From assembly GCA_917880885.1 (NCBI GenBank), contig OU862910.1, positions 55,357,285-55,421,284 on the forward strand: 64,000 bases of DNA. The letters run 5' to 3'. This document shows, in pieces, positions 44,760 to 55,311 of this stretch (its first letter is position 1; the number at the start of each line of letters is the position of its first letter). The translations under genes and the position numbers were made by a program. The stretch comes from Limnephilus marmoratus. Its lineage: Eukaryota; Arthropoda; Insecta; Trichoptera; Limnephilidae. Under the pieces are notes generated by a model. It saw nothing but the letters and a program-made list of their open reading frames with translations, did no database searches and was not told where the DNA came from.

Positions 44760-45245
44760 CCTTTGGATTCACTTTTTTTCCGTTTGTGAGACTCCGACGC
44801 GTGAGCAGGCCACATAAAGCTGTCCGTGTAAGTTACATGGATTTTCAAAATTAACCCCCCGCTCTCTCCTTTGCAATCCCTCCCTCTACCCCTCCAGCAT
44901 CCCCCACCCTTCTACTTGTCATTTTCTCGTCACCGTTCCCCCCCGCAACCCCATTCGCATCCCGTGTTCTCCTTTCCGCCTTTCCTACCTTCCCCCTTCC
45001 TCGTCCACCATCCGCGAACCTCCCCTGCCGCTAAACTACATGAAATACACAATTTTTTCAAAAAGCTCGCGCGCCACCTTTTGTACTTTTTTTACATCTT
45101 TTATAATACCAGAGCTCTCCATTATTTATACAAACTTTTGCGTACATGCGCATAACAAATCGCCAAAGTTTCTTCGCAATCGGATGAATGGTATAGGAAC
45201 GCATACGGAACAATCAAAGAAACATTCATTTTTATGTATAAATAT
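44760..45245 (+). repeat. Helitron-family internal fragment
   Basis: It has the same block order as 3424-3995: gcgtgagcaggccacataaa, a C/T-rich tract (44855-45025), ataccagagctctcc and cgcaatcggatgaatgg. No Helitron termini recognised. Confidence 0.55.
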
Positions 45246-46170
45246 ATATAAATTATATTATTTGTCCCCCTGTATTAATAAAATGGTCCGCGGCCGGTGA
45301 AGGTAGGAAATACTTCGGCACAGACTTGCATGCGATAATACCCTAAGATCACTTTTCCAAATAGCCGGGTTACATTGGGCACTGCGCCCAACCGACAACG
45401 ACACGAGCCGCGAACAGCGAACAGCGGACAGCGGACAGGCAGAACATTACGCTATGAGCTATAATATCATTATGTATTTGCACGAGTCTCGATTGCGAAT
45501 GGTGTCAGATGACTTGCAGCTTTACGTAATATAGATTGTTCAGAATGTTCAGTGCCCACACTAAAGATCAAGTGATTCAAATTCGACCACAGCATGGAAT
45601 ATATTTAATATGTCAATGGGAAATCGGAAATAAATTTCCATTGCTAATACAATTTATGCAGCGGTGAATACAATATAAAGTTTTTGTATATTGTTATATT
45701 CATATTATGACTGCTGCACGCGAGGCTAGTATTTCAAGCCAGGGATAACCTAATGCTAGTAAGCTAGTAAAATTAGTTACGTGTGAGCAGAACTTGCTTT
45801 TGTTTTTATGAATACAATATAAAGTTTTTTTTTCTTAATTTTTCAAAGAAAATTTCTTCGAAAAGGTTTTCACTTTGTGATCGCATTATTTATTTTAATG
45901 AGAGACAAATAACTTTGTTTACATCACTTATATTTGTACACAATCTACATGTTTCGTGAACGATGTTCACATCATCAGGATCAAATGTATACTAAACTTA
46001 AAAATTAAACATAGATCACATATGGGATTTTTTTTCTTCTCGTTCAGATCTCGGGGAGGGTGGAGGGTGGTGCAGTCCCACGAGTTCCATATTATACATA
46101 GAATATATCAAAGTAAAAATAAAAATATTCTATTATACATATAAGATAACACATGGGTAAAAGAAAACAC
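45246..46170. other. Unassigned DNA
   Basis: tatgactgctgcacgcgagg at 45705-45725 matches the left end of the MITE at 47058, but no right end is present. A cgaacagcgaacagcggaca tandem is at 45412-45436. No gene. Confidence 0.4.
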
Positions 46171-46567
46171 CGGCGTAGTCCAGCGGTAAGGCTCGCACTC
46201 CGAAGGTCGCGGGATCGAATATAGGCCTGGCAAATAAATTTTATTTGGTTAATTTGTGTTATTCACAATTTATTCATTAAAAAAATAATATATAGTATAT
46301 TTGCGGTACGTTCCAGAGTGGAAGATACTCACAGTATCGCCCTGGTATAAGACCACCATTCAAAATTGAAACGTTACTTGAAATGGCTTTAGCCGTGTTT
46401 GGTGACCAGATGTGAATAGCCAGGTACTTCCCCACCTTCCTCTTTCCTATCTCCTTCCCCTCCCCACTATTTTCAGCCTCACAACATGCCCCAATTGGGA
46501 TTGCTATAGTCTCACTGGCTCCAGACGGGAGCAGTTGGGACTCTTGTGCGGTATTCACGTAAAAAAA
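46171..46567 (+). mobile_element. SINE-1, uninterrupted copy (about 397 bp)
   Basis: This is the only copy in the window with head and body contiguous. The head (ggcgtagtccagcggtaagg ... ggtcgcgggatcgaatat) is diverged. The body runs from gcggtacgttccagagtgga to cttgtgcggtattcacgtaa and ends in an A run. It shows the full order of blocks used to recognise the other copies. Confidence 0.75.
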
Positions 46568-47057
46568 ACTAAATAAAATGATAATAATAATACAGAATTA
46601 AAAGAAGAAAATTTAAAAAAGGATTTTTTTAAATCTATTATATCAGGAATTGGCTCTACCGCTTGTAAATGGGACCCGGCCAGAATGGAATGCTGCCATC
46701 ACAAGAGTCTTTTCGCTCGAGGCTAGTCGCGTTCTGTTGGTGATCATTTTTTTTTATTAATGTTCAGAATCCGGGAAAGCGCCCTTCTTCAAACATCTCG
46801 GTGGCCCTGCAGTCAGCAGTACCAGGACAACCAAAAAAGCGTTCGGTATGAATTGTTGTATTGTACTTTCGTTCTTTTTAGAGATGCTTTGTTGAAGTTG
46901 GTCCACAGCTCCGAGGTATATAGGCTCGTGCAGTATGTTTTAAAAAGTAGCCGTTTTGCAGCTGGGCTACACTTGTTGAATCTTCGAGAAATCGTATTTG
47001 CCCTAATGCACAGTGATCTTCTCTGATTATCTATTATAATATGCTATATTCTTATTA
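46568..47057. other. Unassigned DNA
   Basis: The open frame at 46760-47026 has no motif. No repeat end recognised. Confidence 0.4.
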
Positions 47058-48162
47058 TGACCGTTGCACACGAGGCTAGTATTTTGAAATCAGAATAGCA
47101 AGCTAATGATTATAACTATAACCTAGTAAGCTATGAATACTAGCTACGTATAGAGAGAACTAACTTTGTTTTTAACCTAGTAAGCTAGAAAAGGAAGCCA
47201 GTAAACTAGCGTCTCAAGACAGAATAGTTTAAGCCGCCGCTACCCGAATTTCTACCGATTTCTTACATATACCCTTAAACATTTTAAGATTTTAAGCTCT
47301 TAAAAAAATATATGTTATTTTTTATGATAATGTCTTTACATTCCCTACGCCGAAATGCAAATTATATGAAATTCCCTCGATAGAAAAAAATCGCAGAGAA
47401 TGCTCCGAAAATTATTATTTTCACGTCTGTTTCAGTTATTTTACAAGTTGTATGTACGAAAAAATTCACAGTGTTTTCTTAAAGTCTGTTTTAGACAGCG
47501 CCCAAGAGATTTTTGCTCTATTTTAAACGAATTTTATTTTATTAAACATTTTCACATTTTTCGCCTCAATTTTACCTTTTTAAATATTAGCGCACTCTCT
47601 CCAACATTCGTAATTACATATCTCTCCATCTTCTTCTTTTGGATACGGCGCCTTAATAGGAAATGATTCTATTATTTGAGCTAGTAGCGCCCCCCACCAC
47701 CGAAGTTTCTATCCCAGCTTTGTGTTTAGCTTCGTGTGGCCGCCCAAAGTCAGTATGGGTTTTTAAAGTTAGTACTGGTTCATTTATGCTAGTGCACGTT
47801 GACGGCGCGCTGTGTTTTTTCTGTCATACGATGTGATTCTAAAAATGCCAATTGATTCTAAAACTCAGTGAAGAGATTAATTTAATGTTTGTACAATTGT
47901 AACGTGATTGCTGTAGAAAGTTCGTATTCCATTCTATAAAAATAATCCATGCGTATTTCAGCATTACCAATTAAAAGGCCGGGGGTAATTCGGCGTAATA
48001 ATCACCTTTAGTTTTAATGCTGGTTCCATGTAAACTATACATTACTGGCTTAAAATTTTCTAGCATAGTATCTAGATAGTATGCCAGGATCTTGCAAGGA
48101 TAGGACGCCGGCATACTAGCTTGCTGTAGTGGCTTGAAATATTAGCTCGTGTGCAACGGGCA
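47058..48162. mobile_element. PIF/Harbinger-type MITE, 1105 bp (TSD TTA)
   Basis: The ends TGACCGTTGCACACGAG and the inverse of TGCCCGTTGCACACGAG are flanked by tta (47055-47057, 48163-48165). Subterminal gctagtattt and caagctagt words are shared by both ends. No transposase frame longer than about 90 codons. Confidence 0.7.
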
Positions 48163-48469
48163 TTATAGATAGGTTGGCAATGGAACTGAGGTTGGAACCT
48201 GACTACAATAAATTCAAAAATAGACTAAACAATGATATCTTAAATAGTTTGGCTACCTAGAGTCGCATTGGCAATTGATTAACAATACTCAAGGATTCGA
48301 ATTTTGACAGTTGAAAAACACTGTTGCGTTTTTTTCGTTTTAATACGAAAAATCGAATTTTTGGCATTTAGTCAGTTTAGTTTTTTTTGTCCTCTTTGAG
48401 TTCGTTTATTGCTGACCAAGTCCAGTAAGTGTTATTTTATTTTTGTTTTAAGTATATCCTTTTGCCCCA

Positions 48470-49199
48470 ATGGCCTTTGCCATGGGGAAGAAACCCCCTG
48501 ATCCCGCCCCCCCCCCCCTGATCCTTCAAATTTTGACATTGGTAGTGAGGTAGAGATAGCAGATCTTCAAGTTCCATCTTCTACTCCAAAAAAGAGGAAA
48601 GTTTGCGACCTTCCAAAAACTGATTCGTCTCAGGTCTCAGTTCCTGTAGCTTCTCCTCTCTCTTTGTATCCGACTTCAGCAAAAGCTCCCTTCGTAGTTT
48701 ATGTTCAAAACAACTCTCCTGGCCACTCTTTACATCCCCTTGAATTTGGTAAATTCATTGGAAAAAAACCACTTGGCATTTCCCCAGGCGGTATCCGATC
48801 AGAGGGCAGATTTCGCATTTGTGTTGAGTTCACATCCGCGTTGAATGCCAATAAATTCATAAATTCCATCGACTCCCTCTCTGCAAAAAAATTTAAAGCC
48901 TATATCCCTTCTTTCAATATCTCTCGCTTGGGTCTCGGTAGAGGTATTCCTGTAGACCTATCTGAAGAAGAGCTTATCTCGGAACTCATCATTCCAGCAT
49001 CTTCAGGAAAAGTTATTAAGACTAGGCGTCTTAATTTCAAGGATAGATCGTCTGAGTCTGTAGTTTGGAAACCCTCTCAAACTGTAGTTTTGACATTTGA
49101 AGGATAGTCCCTTCCCTCTCACGTTTATTTATTCCACAACTCTCTCCCGGTGGAAATTTATTCATACCCGACAATCCAATGTTTCAATTGTTGTCGGTT
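48470..49199 (+). pseudogene. Element A ORF1, N-terminal part
   Basis: A frame beginning MAFAMGKKPPDPA runs into a tract of nine Cs after cccg (48507-48518). The coding frame continues only one phase over, as DPSNFDIGSEV..., so the tract probably gained or lost bases. Downstream is a PKKRKV-type basic cluster at about 48589-48606. A conserved middle part follows, with EGRFRICVEFTSALNANKF. An in-frame TAG (49105-49107) precedes the first zinc knuckle, which is cut by element B at 49199 and continues at 62109. ORF1 proteins of this kind bind their own RNA. Confidence 0.7.
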
Positions 49200-49345
49200 G
49201 AGTTTTGACAGCACGTTTTCGAGATTTGCTCCCATCTAATTTACAGTTTATTTGTGTTTTTTTGTGTTTATATGTGTTTATACGTGTTAAATATTGTAAA
49301 GTAAAGGAGAGAACAGGACCAGACGGCGCTGGTTCCATTATTATA

Positions 49346-50134
49346 ATGGCGTACCCACTATCGCCCAACATAGTGATAAATGATGAAATGGAAATAGCAA
49401 GTGCTCAAAATGATGAGTCTGCTGGGGTGTGGCAAACCGTTACACGATCCGGTAAAAGATCAAGGATGAACTCAGAAACAAGTGAAACAAAGAAAGAAGA
49501 AATTAAAGATAAGAAAGGAATTGTCATAATTCAGGGAGAAAACCTACCTGGTAAATTGGGTATGGCTAAAATTCTTTTTAAATCCGGAATGAAAATTGAA
49601 AAAATTAAAGTAATATCCGGAACTAAATTTGAAATTACGTTCCCAAATAATCTGGAAGCTGAAAAGGCCATAAAAAATTCGATTTTTATTCTAAAGAAAT
49701 GGGAAGTGACAATAAAAAGATTAGATCTTGATGTCACTAATGAGGAGATCATGGAAGTGATAAAAAGTGATAATAATGTGGTTAGCATAAAGCGGCTCTC
49801 CAAAAAAGGAAAAGAAGGACAACTCACGCCTACGACAACTGTGAGTCTAAAATTCGTTGGAAAAGAGATCCCATCATACGTCTCTATATATGGGGTCAAA
49901 TTTGGAGTAGAACCCTACATATTTAGAGTTATGCAATGCTACTGTTGTTGGAGATATGGGCATATTGCTCAGAACTGTGGTAAAAAAGAAAAAAAGTTGT
50001 GCCCCAAATGTGATGAACAACACGAGACCTGTGACAAGGCAGCTAAGTGTGTCAACTGCGGAGGAGATCATCCGGCTAACGACATCAATTGTCCAAAGTG
50101 GAAGAACGAGAAAGAGGTAACCCAAAAAATTTAA
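49346..50134 (+). CDS. Element B ORF1 (zinc-knuckle, Gag-like), 262 aa
   Basis: The first ATG of the open frame is at 49346 (MAYPLSPNIVIND). The N-terminal part is charged and lysine-rich. The C-terminal part has CX2CX4HX4C knuckles: CYCCWRYGHIAQNC near residue 198, a CPKC...C block near 216, and CVNCGGDHPANDINC near 236. This is the ORF1 form typical of I, Jockey and R1 elements, an RNA-binding chaperone that packages element RNA. It appears intact. ORF2 begins 33 bases downstream. Confidence 0.8.
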   Translation: MAYPLSPNIVINDEMEIASAQNDESAGVWQTVTRSGKRSRMNSETSETKKEEIKDKKGIVIIQGENLPGKLGMAKILFKSGMKIEKIKVISGTKFEITFPNNLEAEKAIKNSIFILKKWEVTIKRLDLDVTNEEIMEVIKSDNNVVSIKRLSKKGKEGQLTPTTTVSLKFVGKEIPSYVSIYGVKFGVEPYIFRVMQCYCCWRYGHIAQNCGKKEKKLCPKCDEQHETCDKAAKCVNCGGDHPANDINCPKWKNEKEVTQKI

Positions 50135-50167
50135 ATGAGATTCTGAAATCAATCTTTGCGGTAAACA

Positions 50168-51400
50168 ATGGATAAGAATAATCTTAATGTATTACAATGG
50201 AATGCTCGGAGTTTGCACTTTAAAAAACCTGATTTAGAAATATATTTACAAAGGCAACACATCAAAATTGCACTTATTTCCGAAACATGGCTTCAATTTC
50301 CTTACATTTTAAGATTTAAAGACTATACAACATATAGACGAGACAGAGCCGATGGCTATGGAGGAGTTGCAATCTTAATCCATAAAAGTTTACAATCAAT
50401 CGAACGAACCCTAGACATCACCAGGTCCTGTGAATTAGAATTATGCAGTGTGGAACTATTAAATGCCGGAAATCTGAAATCTGTCAACGTGATATATTGT
50501 CCTAGTAATATAAATATCACAATTCAAACATGGAGGAAAGTTTTTGACCAGATGGGACCAGGAGCCCTACTAGGCGGTGATTTCAATGGCCATAATCCAC
50601 TATGGGATAGAACTATACGAGATTTGAGGGGAGACCTTATTGCAGAAGCCTGCCAAGATTCAAACCTTATTATTGTCAATAACGGAGACATAACAAGAAT
50701 AGGACATCCTGGACAAAGGAGTTCGAGCCCGGATGTTACCCTGGTATCTTCTGAGCTTGTACTAACTTGTAATTGGAGGATAGACATAGATACGATGGGT
50801 AGTGATCATTTACCAATTATTATCACTTTAGAAAAAAACGATTGTAATTATGAACCAATATTGAAAAGAAATTACAAAAAAGCAGACTGGAACAAATACA
50901 AATCCACTGTAGATAAATTCATACAAAATTTTCCTGAAGAAAAACTGTCAATTCAAGAATATTATAACAGATTAGAAGATGTTCTGAACAAAAGTGCAGA
51001 TGAAAGTATTCCATTCTTTAAGGAATCTAAAAATAAAGCATTCAAACCAAAACCATGGTGGAATCAAGAAGTCTCTAAAGCTGTAGCTGAAAGAAGATTA
51101 GCTCTGACTCGTTTACGGAAAAATGTTAATATTGACAATTATATAGAATTAAAGCGCAAGGAGTCGAGTACCAGACGAATAGTAAGAAAAGCAAAAAGGG
51201 AAGGATGGCGAAGATTCTGTGATTCTGTCGATACTAATACAACCTATTCTGATATGTGGAAGAAAATGAAATGGTATAAGGGAATAGGAACTTCTCGTCC
51301 AAATATCTTTGAGAACAGTGAATCGGCGCTACAATATCTACAATATCTAGCTCCAAACAACAATTTAATCGAACATGTGTGGACCGATAACAGCTTCTGA
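50168..51400 (+). pseudogene. Element B ORF2, part 1: endonuclease and start of RT
   Basis: MDKNNLNVLQWNARSL opens an apurinic/apyrimidinic-type endonuclease: ISETWL near residue 40, LLGGDFNGHNPLWD near 138, SDHLPI near 212. It makes the nick that primes reverse transcription. A linker with PWWNQEVSKAVAERR follows. The frame ends at TGA 51398-51400, but the reverse transcriptase continues in the next frame (+1), the switch lying between 51369 and 51397. I read this as a one-base indel. ORF1's stop is 33 bases upstream. Confidence 0.8.
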
Positions 51401-52319
51401 ATTTAAATCAGTATTAAAATCCAAAGATACCTCCCCAGGAATAGATCTGATATCCTACTCAATGATAAAAAATTTACCCATTTCTTGCCAATTAATTATT
51501 GTCGATATATTTAATTTAATTTTACGAACTTCCATTATACCAATACAATGGAAACAGGTAAAAATTATTCCTATAATTAAACCCGGAAGAGATCCAAAGC
51601 TCATGACCTCCATAAGACCAATTTCATTAATTTCATGTCTTTGCAAAACTTTCAACACTATAATTACAAGGCGATTAGAGTGGTATTTAGAAAATAATTT
51701 CTTGTTTGATAAGTCTACAATAGGATCTAGAAGAAAACTGTCAACAATGGATAATCTGGGAAGAATGGTTACAGAGATCCAAGTTGCCCAAACAACCAAC
51801 GCCGTTACCCTTGCTGCTTTTGTAGACATTAAAGATGCATACAATAATATAAAGATCGAAGAGGTCATTAAAGTTCTTATCTCTAAAGGTATCAAAGGGA
51901 AAGTTATAAAATATATCTGGGAATATTTTAAACAAAGAATGATTATTATTAAGGAACCTAACATATTCGCTGAACAAATGTGCACGAGAGGACTACCGCA
52001 AGGAGATCCCATGTCTGCCCTCTTATTCAATATTGGAACTTCTGGTATAGGAAACTATCCCCAAGTGAAACGCGTACAGTACATTGATGATTTTGGTATT
52101 TATTATTCAAGTTCAAAAGTAAAAACATGCGAAAACATTATTCAAAAAGCTCTGTTAGAACTACAGAATGCTCTTAAAATAAAAGGTCTTGAAATATCGG
52201 AAAATAAGACAAAAATATGTATATTTGCAAAAGGAAAGAGACGAAATATTCTGAATATAAAAATAAATGACGTACTTATAGAACGAGTAGATGAACATAA
52301 GTTCCTCGGGGTATGGTTG
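51369..52319 (+). pseudogene. Element B ORF2, part 2: reverse transcriptase
   Basis: It reads through PITASEFKSVLKSK, SPGIDLISYSMIKN, IRPISLISCLCKTFN and AAFVDIKDAYNNI. Then come RGLPQGDPMSALLFN and the catalytic box VQYIDDFGIYY, and finally EHKFLGVWL at 52319. These are RT motifs 0-7 in order, with YIDD at the catalytic site. At 52320 the hAT element begins; the ORF resumes in frame at 53370 with DYRLAWNKHIN. The final residues before the nominal stop at 52358 belong to the hAT insert. Confidence 0.85.
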
Positions 52320-53361
52320 CAGGGCCGGATCTACGAAATCTGGCGCCCTGTGCAGTAGGTACCGATGGCGCCCCCCCCCCCTACATTTTTATTTTGATTA
52401 CAAATTCGTTCACCCCAATTTTTTAATTTAATTATTTTTTTTTTACACTAATTTATCAAATAAAATCAAGACATAAAGAGTGTAACTTTTCCCAGTGACC
52501 TGGCGGTAGCTCTCACACTCGTTTTTTAAAGAGAGGATCGCCAGGAGCCCTATACTCCCTGAATCTATTGGGTAAACATAAATTATGGTGCTATTTTAAT
52601 TATTTTAGGAAAAACTCTTTGCAAGTTATGCTTTAAAATAATACAACGAATTGTTTGTTTGTGCCCGTACCATGATTTAAAATATAGGTTACGAGACAAT
52701 GCGGGTGGTTTCGCTGAACTAGGTCCATTAGACATTCTTGAGATTTACTGCGTTTATGTACCTATATACCCAACGCGAAAATTAGAAAAAGCAAATACAA
52801 ATACGTTCTCATGGCAACGTACAACACAAGAATAGCATCTACAGCTTCTGACTAGCAACAGGCAGTCCCGACGAGAGACACTGAGCAATGATAATAAGAA
52901 TATAACCTCAAATTTGTACCTTGTATTTCCCCTGTGTTGAGCGAACAAACACTAAACACTGACGTATGGTATCAACGGCTTACGAACAAAAATACCGCGC
53001 TGTGATTGGTTATTGAATTTGGATCGCACCTATTCGTCTTAAAAGACGGTAAAAGATATATGGAAAAATAGATCTTACATTTAAACTAAATATATGGAAT
53101 TTGTAAAAATATTCTGTAACTGACTATAAATTCGTAAGCCGTTGATACCAACCTGATGCGTGCGCATTCTGTTTCTTTGGAAAGTGTTGCTAGAGCCTCA
53201 TAATTATTTCGTATTATGGGTAATTTAAATTTTAAATTTTTTAAACGATTCAGGGAATATTATAACAAAATTTTAATACAATATTTATTTTCTAACGGCG
53301 CCCCTTCGGAGTTGGCGTAAGGTTTTTGCACGTTTTTGAACGTATGGCAGATCCGGCGCTG
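52320..53361. mobile_element. Non-autonomous hAT, 1042 bp (TSD TATGGTTG)
   Basis: The ends are CAGGGCCGGATCT and the inverse of CAGCGCCGGATCT, and both flanks are tatggttg (52312-52319, 53362-53369). Removing the element and one TSD copy joins the RT frame of element B exactly. There is no transposase. A perfect 20-bp inverted repeat pair lies inside (52967-52986, 53131-53150). Confidence 0.9.
52967..53150. repeat. Inner inverted-repeat unit, 184 bp
   Basis: TGGTATCAACGGCTTACGAA (52967-52986) and its exact reverse complement (53131-53150). It could be a small MITE inside the hAT; no TSD is obvious. Confidence 0.65.
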
Positions 53362-53369
53362 TATGGTTG

Positions 53370-54381
53370 GATTACAGACTCGCTTGGAATAAACATATAA
53401 ATAACATCTGTTTAAAAATGAATCAGCCAATGAATATTTTGAAAGTGCTGTCAGGAAAAAGCTGGGGAATTCACCCACTTCATATGAGAAGATTGTATAC
53501 TTCTCTTATAAGAAGTCGATTAGACTATGGCAGTATACTTTTTTACAACTCTGCCAAAAGCAATCTCGAAAAATTAGAGAGAATACAATCACGAGCTTTA
53601 AGAATATGTGGAGGTTTCCTGAACTCAACTCCTGTGCATGTTTTACAAAGTGAAATGAGTGTCCCTCCTTTGCATATAAGAACTTGGAAACTAGCTGCAA
53701 GATTTTGGCTTAGATCTGTATCCATTGAAAATAATCCACTAGTTTTAGAGGTTCTCAAACTTAAATCCTTGATACAGAATAGATTCTGGAACAATAAAAA
53801 GTTACCTTTGTTGATTAAAATTTATTCGGAAACAATTGAATGGAAAATAAATAAAAATAAATGTCTAGATATGTACTCATCCGATACCTGGGTAGGAGCA
53901 CTTAATTTGGAATGTATTTCAGTTGAGATTGACAATTTTAATTCCCCCAAAAGACTACTCTTACCAAATGAAATTAGTAATATTGTAAGCGGTATGCTAA
54001 TTAAAAAGTATTTTGGATTCAACCAGATCTTCACTGATGGATCAAAAAAACCAGACCAAGTTGGAGCAGCTTTCCTCTCAATGCCAAACAATTTTTCCCA
54101 TCAAATAAAATTGAATAAAAATTGCACTATTATGAATGCAGAATTGATTGCAATCAAAGAAGCGGTGGAATATGCAATTAAAAATAAGTGGAAACAAATT
54201 GTAATATTAAGTGACTCTAAAAGTGCACTTCAACATATTAAAAGTATTCCGAAAGGAGTTCCCTGTAGGAAAATAGCCTACAATATTGTCGAACAAATAA
54301 GGTGGCTACAGCAGAAAGATGTGTCCATATATTTACAATGGATTCCATCTCATGTAGGAATACTTGGGAATGAAGAGGCGG
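53370..54381 (+). pseudogene. Element B ORF2, part 3: end of RT and RNase H
   Basis: After the hAT the RT thumb side continues (SLIRSRLDYGSILFYNSAKS, RIQSRALRICGG). RNase H follows: IFTDGSKKPDQVGAAF near 54032, MNAELIAIKEAV near 54135, ILSDSKSALQHI near 54205 and WIPSHVGILGNEEA at 54343-54380. These supply the D, E and D of the active site. BEL-2 is inserted at 54381/54382, inside the segment that holds the last active-site aspartate. The nominal stop at 54450-54452 lies in the BEL-2 LTR. Confidence 0.85.
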
Positions 54382-54952
54382 TGGATACGCGCCATAAATA
54401 TATTTGTATCCATTTTCTTAATCAATTAATAATTTATGCTATGAGACCATGAGGGCGCCATCTATGGTTTTTGTATTGTATTGAATTTACCTATGTGGCT
54501 TGAGATTCAGTATATTCATGCATTTCCTTACCTCTGTGAATCAGGCAATTGCTTCCGACGGGAGTGTGAGTCAAAAACCAACAGATGTCACTCCTGGTCA
54601 GTCATTATTAAATGGTTTACCCAGTGAGTGAATTATTGTTGTGCCTAGGATTTGGCACATATTATTGATGGGCAGATTTATTTTTTTCATTGTTGAAACT
54701 TCCTTGCTGTGCGAAACATCTGTTAAGATTATGCAATACCGCCTTGATATTTTTTTAATGAAAAGAAGTGTCTTTTGTGTTGGACATCGCCAATGAGCTG
54801 CATTTTCTGAGTGAGTATTGTTTGTTTTCACTTTGGAATTTGGAATTGCTGGGTCAACTGTTTTTGTGTCACATAGGGAAGAATTCAATTTTCGTTAATT
54901 TACATAGGGTAGTCATCTCCCTCGTGTCAGGGGCTATTTACACGCCCTTACA
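54382..54952 (+). repeat. BEL-2 5' LTR (571 bp)
   Basis: TG...CA ends. It differs from 60858-61428 at four positions by eye, all transitions (for example G at 54557 against A at 61033). Its first bases are translated as part of the interrupted element B frame. Confidence 0.95.
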
Positions 54953-54959
54953 TATTTAA

Positions 54960-54979
54960 TGGTCCTTTTGTAGCCTGGA
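54960..54979 (+). other. BEL-2 primer-binding-site candidate
   Basis: tggtccttttgtagcctgga starts 7 bases after the LTR, beginning TGG as expected for pairing with a tRNA CCA end. It aligns with the BEL-1 site at 12314. The tRNA species is not identified. Confidence 0.5.
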
Positions 54980-55130
54980 TTATTAATTCATTCATACATT
55001 CAATTCGAGATTATAGCTTAATTACATGGATGTTTGAATTTACGTATTTTTTTTGGTAAATTTGAAGTACCTTTCATTTTTTGAGAACTATAGCTGGTCT
55101 TGTTTTTGCTTTTGGATGACATATTTGGAT

Positions 55131-55270
55131 GTTCGCAGAATTATCGTAATTTTGGATAATTATTCGCAACATTATTATTATTAATTAATCGTTAACATTG
55201 TTCGCAGAATTGTCGTAATTTTGGACAATTATTCGCAACATTATTATTAATTAATTATTAACATTGTAAC
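55131..55270 (+). repeat. Tandem duplication in the BEL-2 leader
   Basis: Two units of about 68 bp contain gttcgcagaattrtcgtaat, attattcgcaacattattat and taacattg. They lie between the PBS and the start codon at 55312. Confidence 0.8.
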
Positions 55271-55311
55271 ATTATTGTAAAATTTTGTGGTAATCTTTTC
55301 GCATATAAAAA

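Noticed and set aside
45705..45790. A second copy of the PIF-type MITE seen at 47058
   Set aside because: Only one terminus is present; no right end or TSD could be found.
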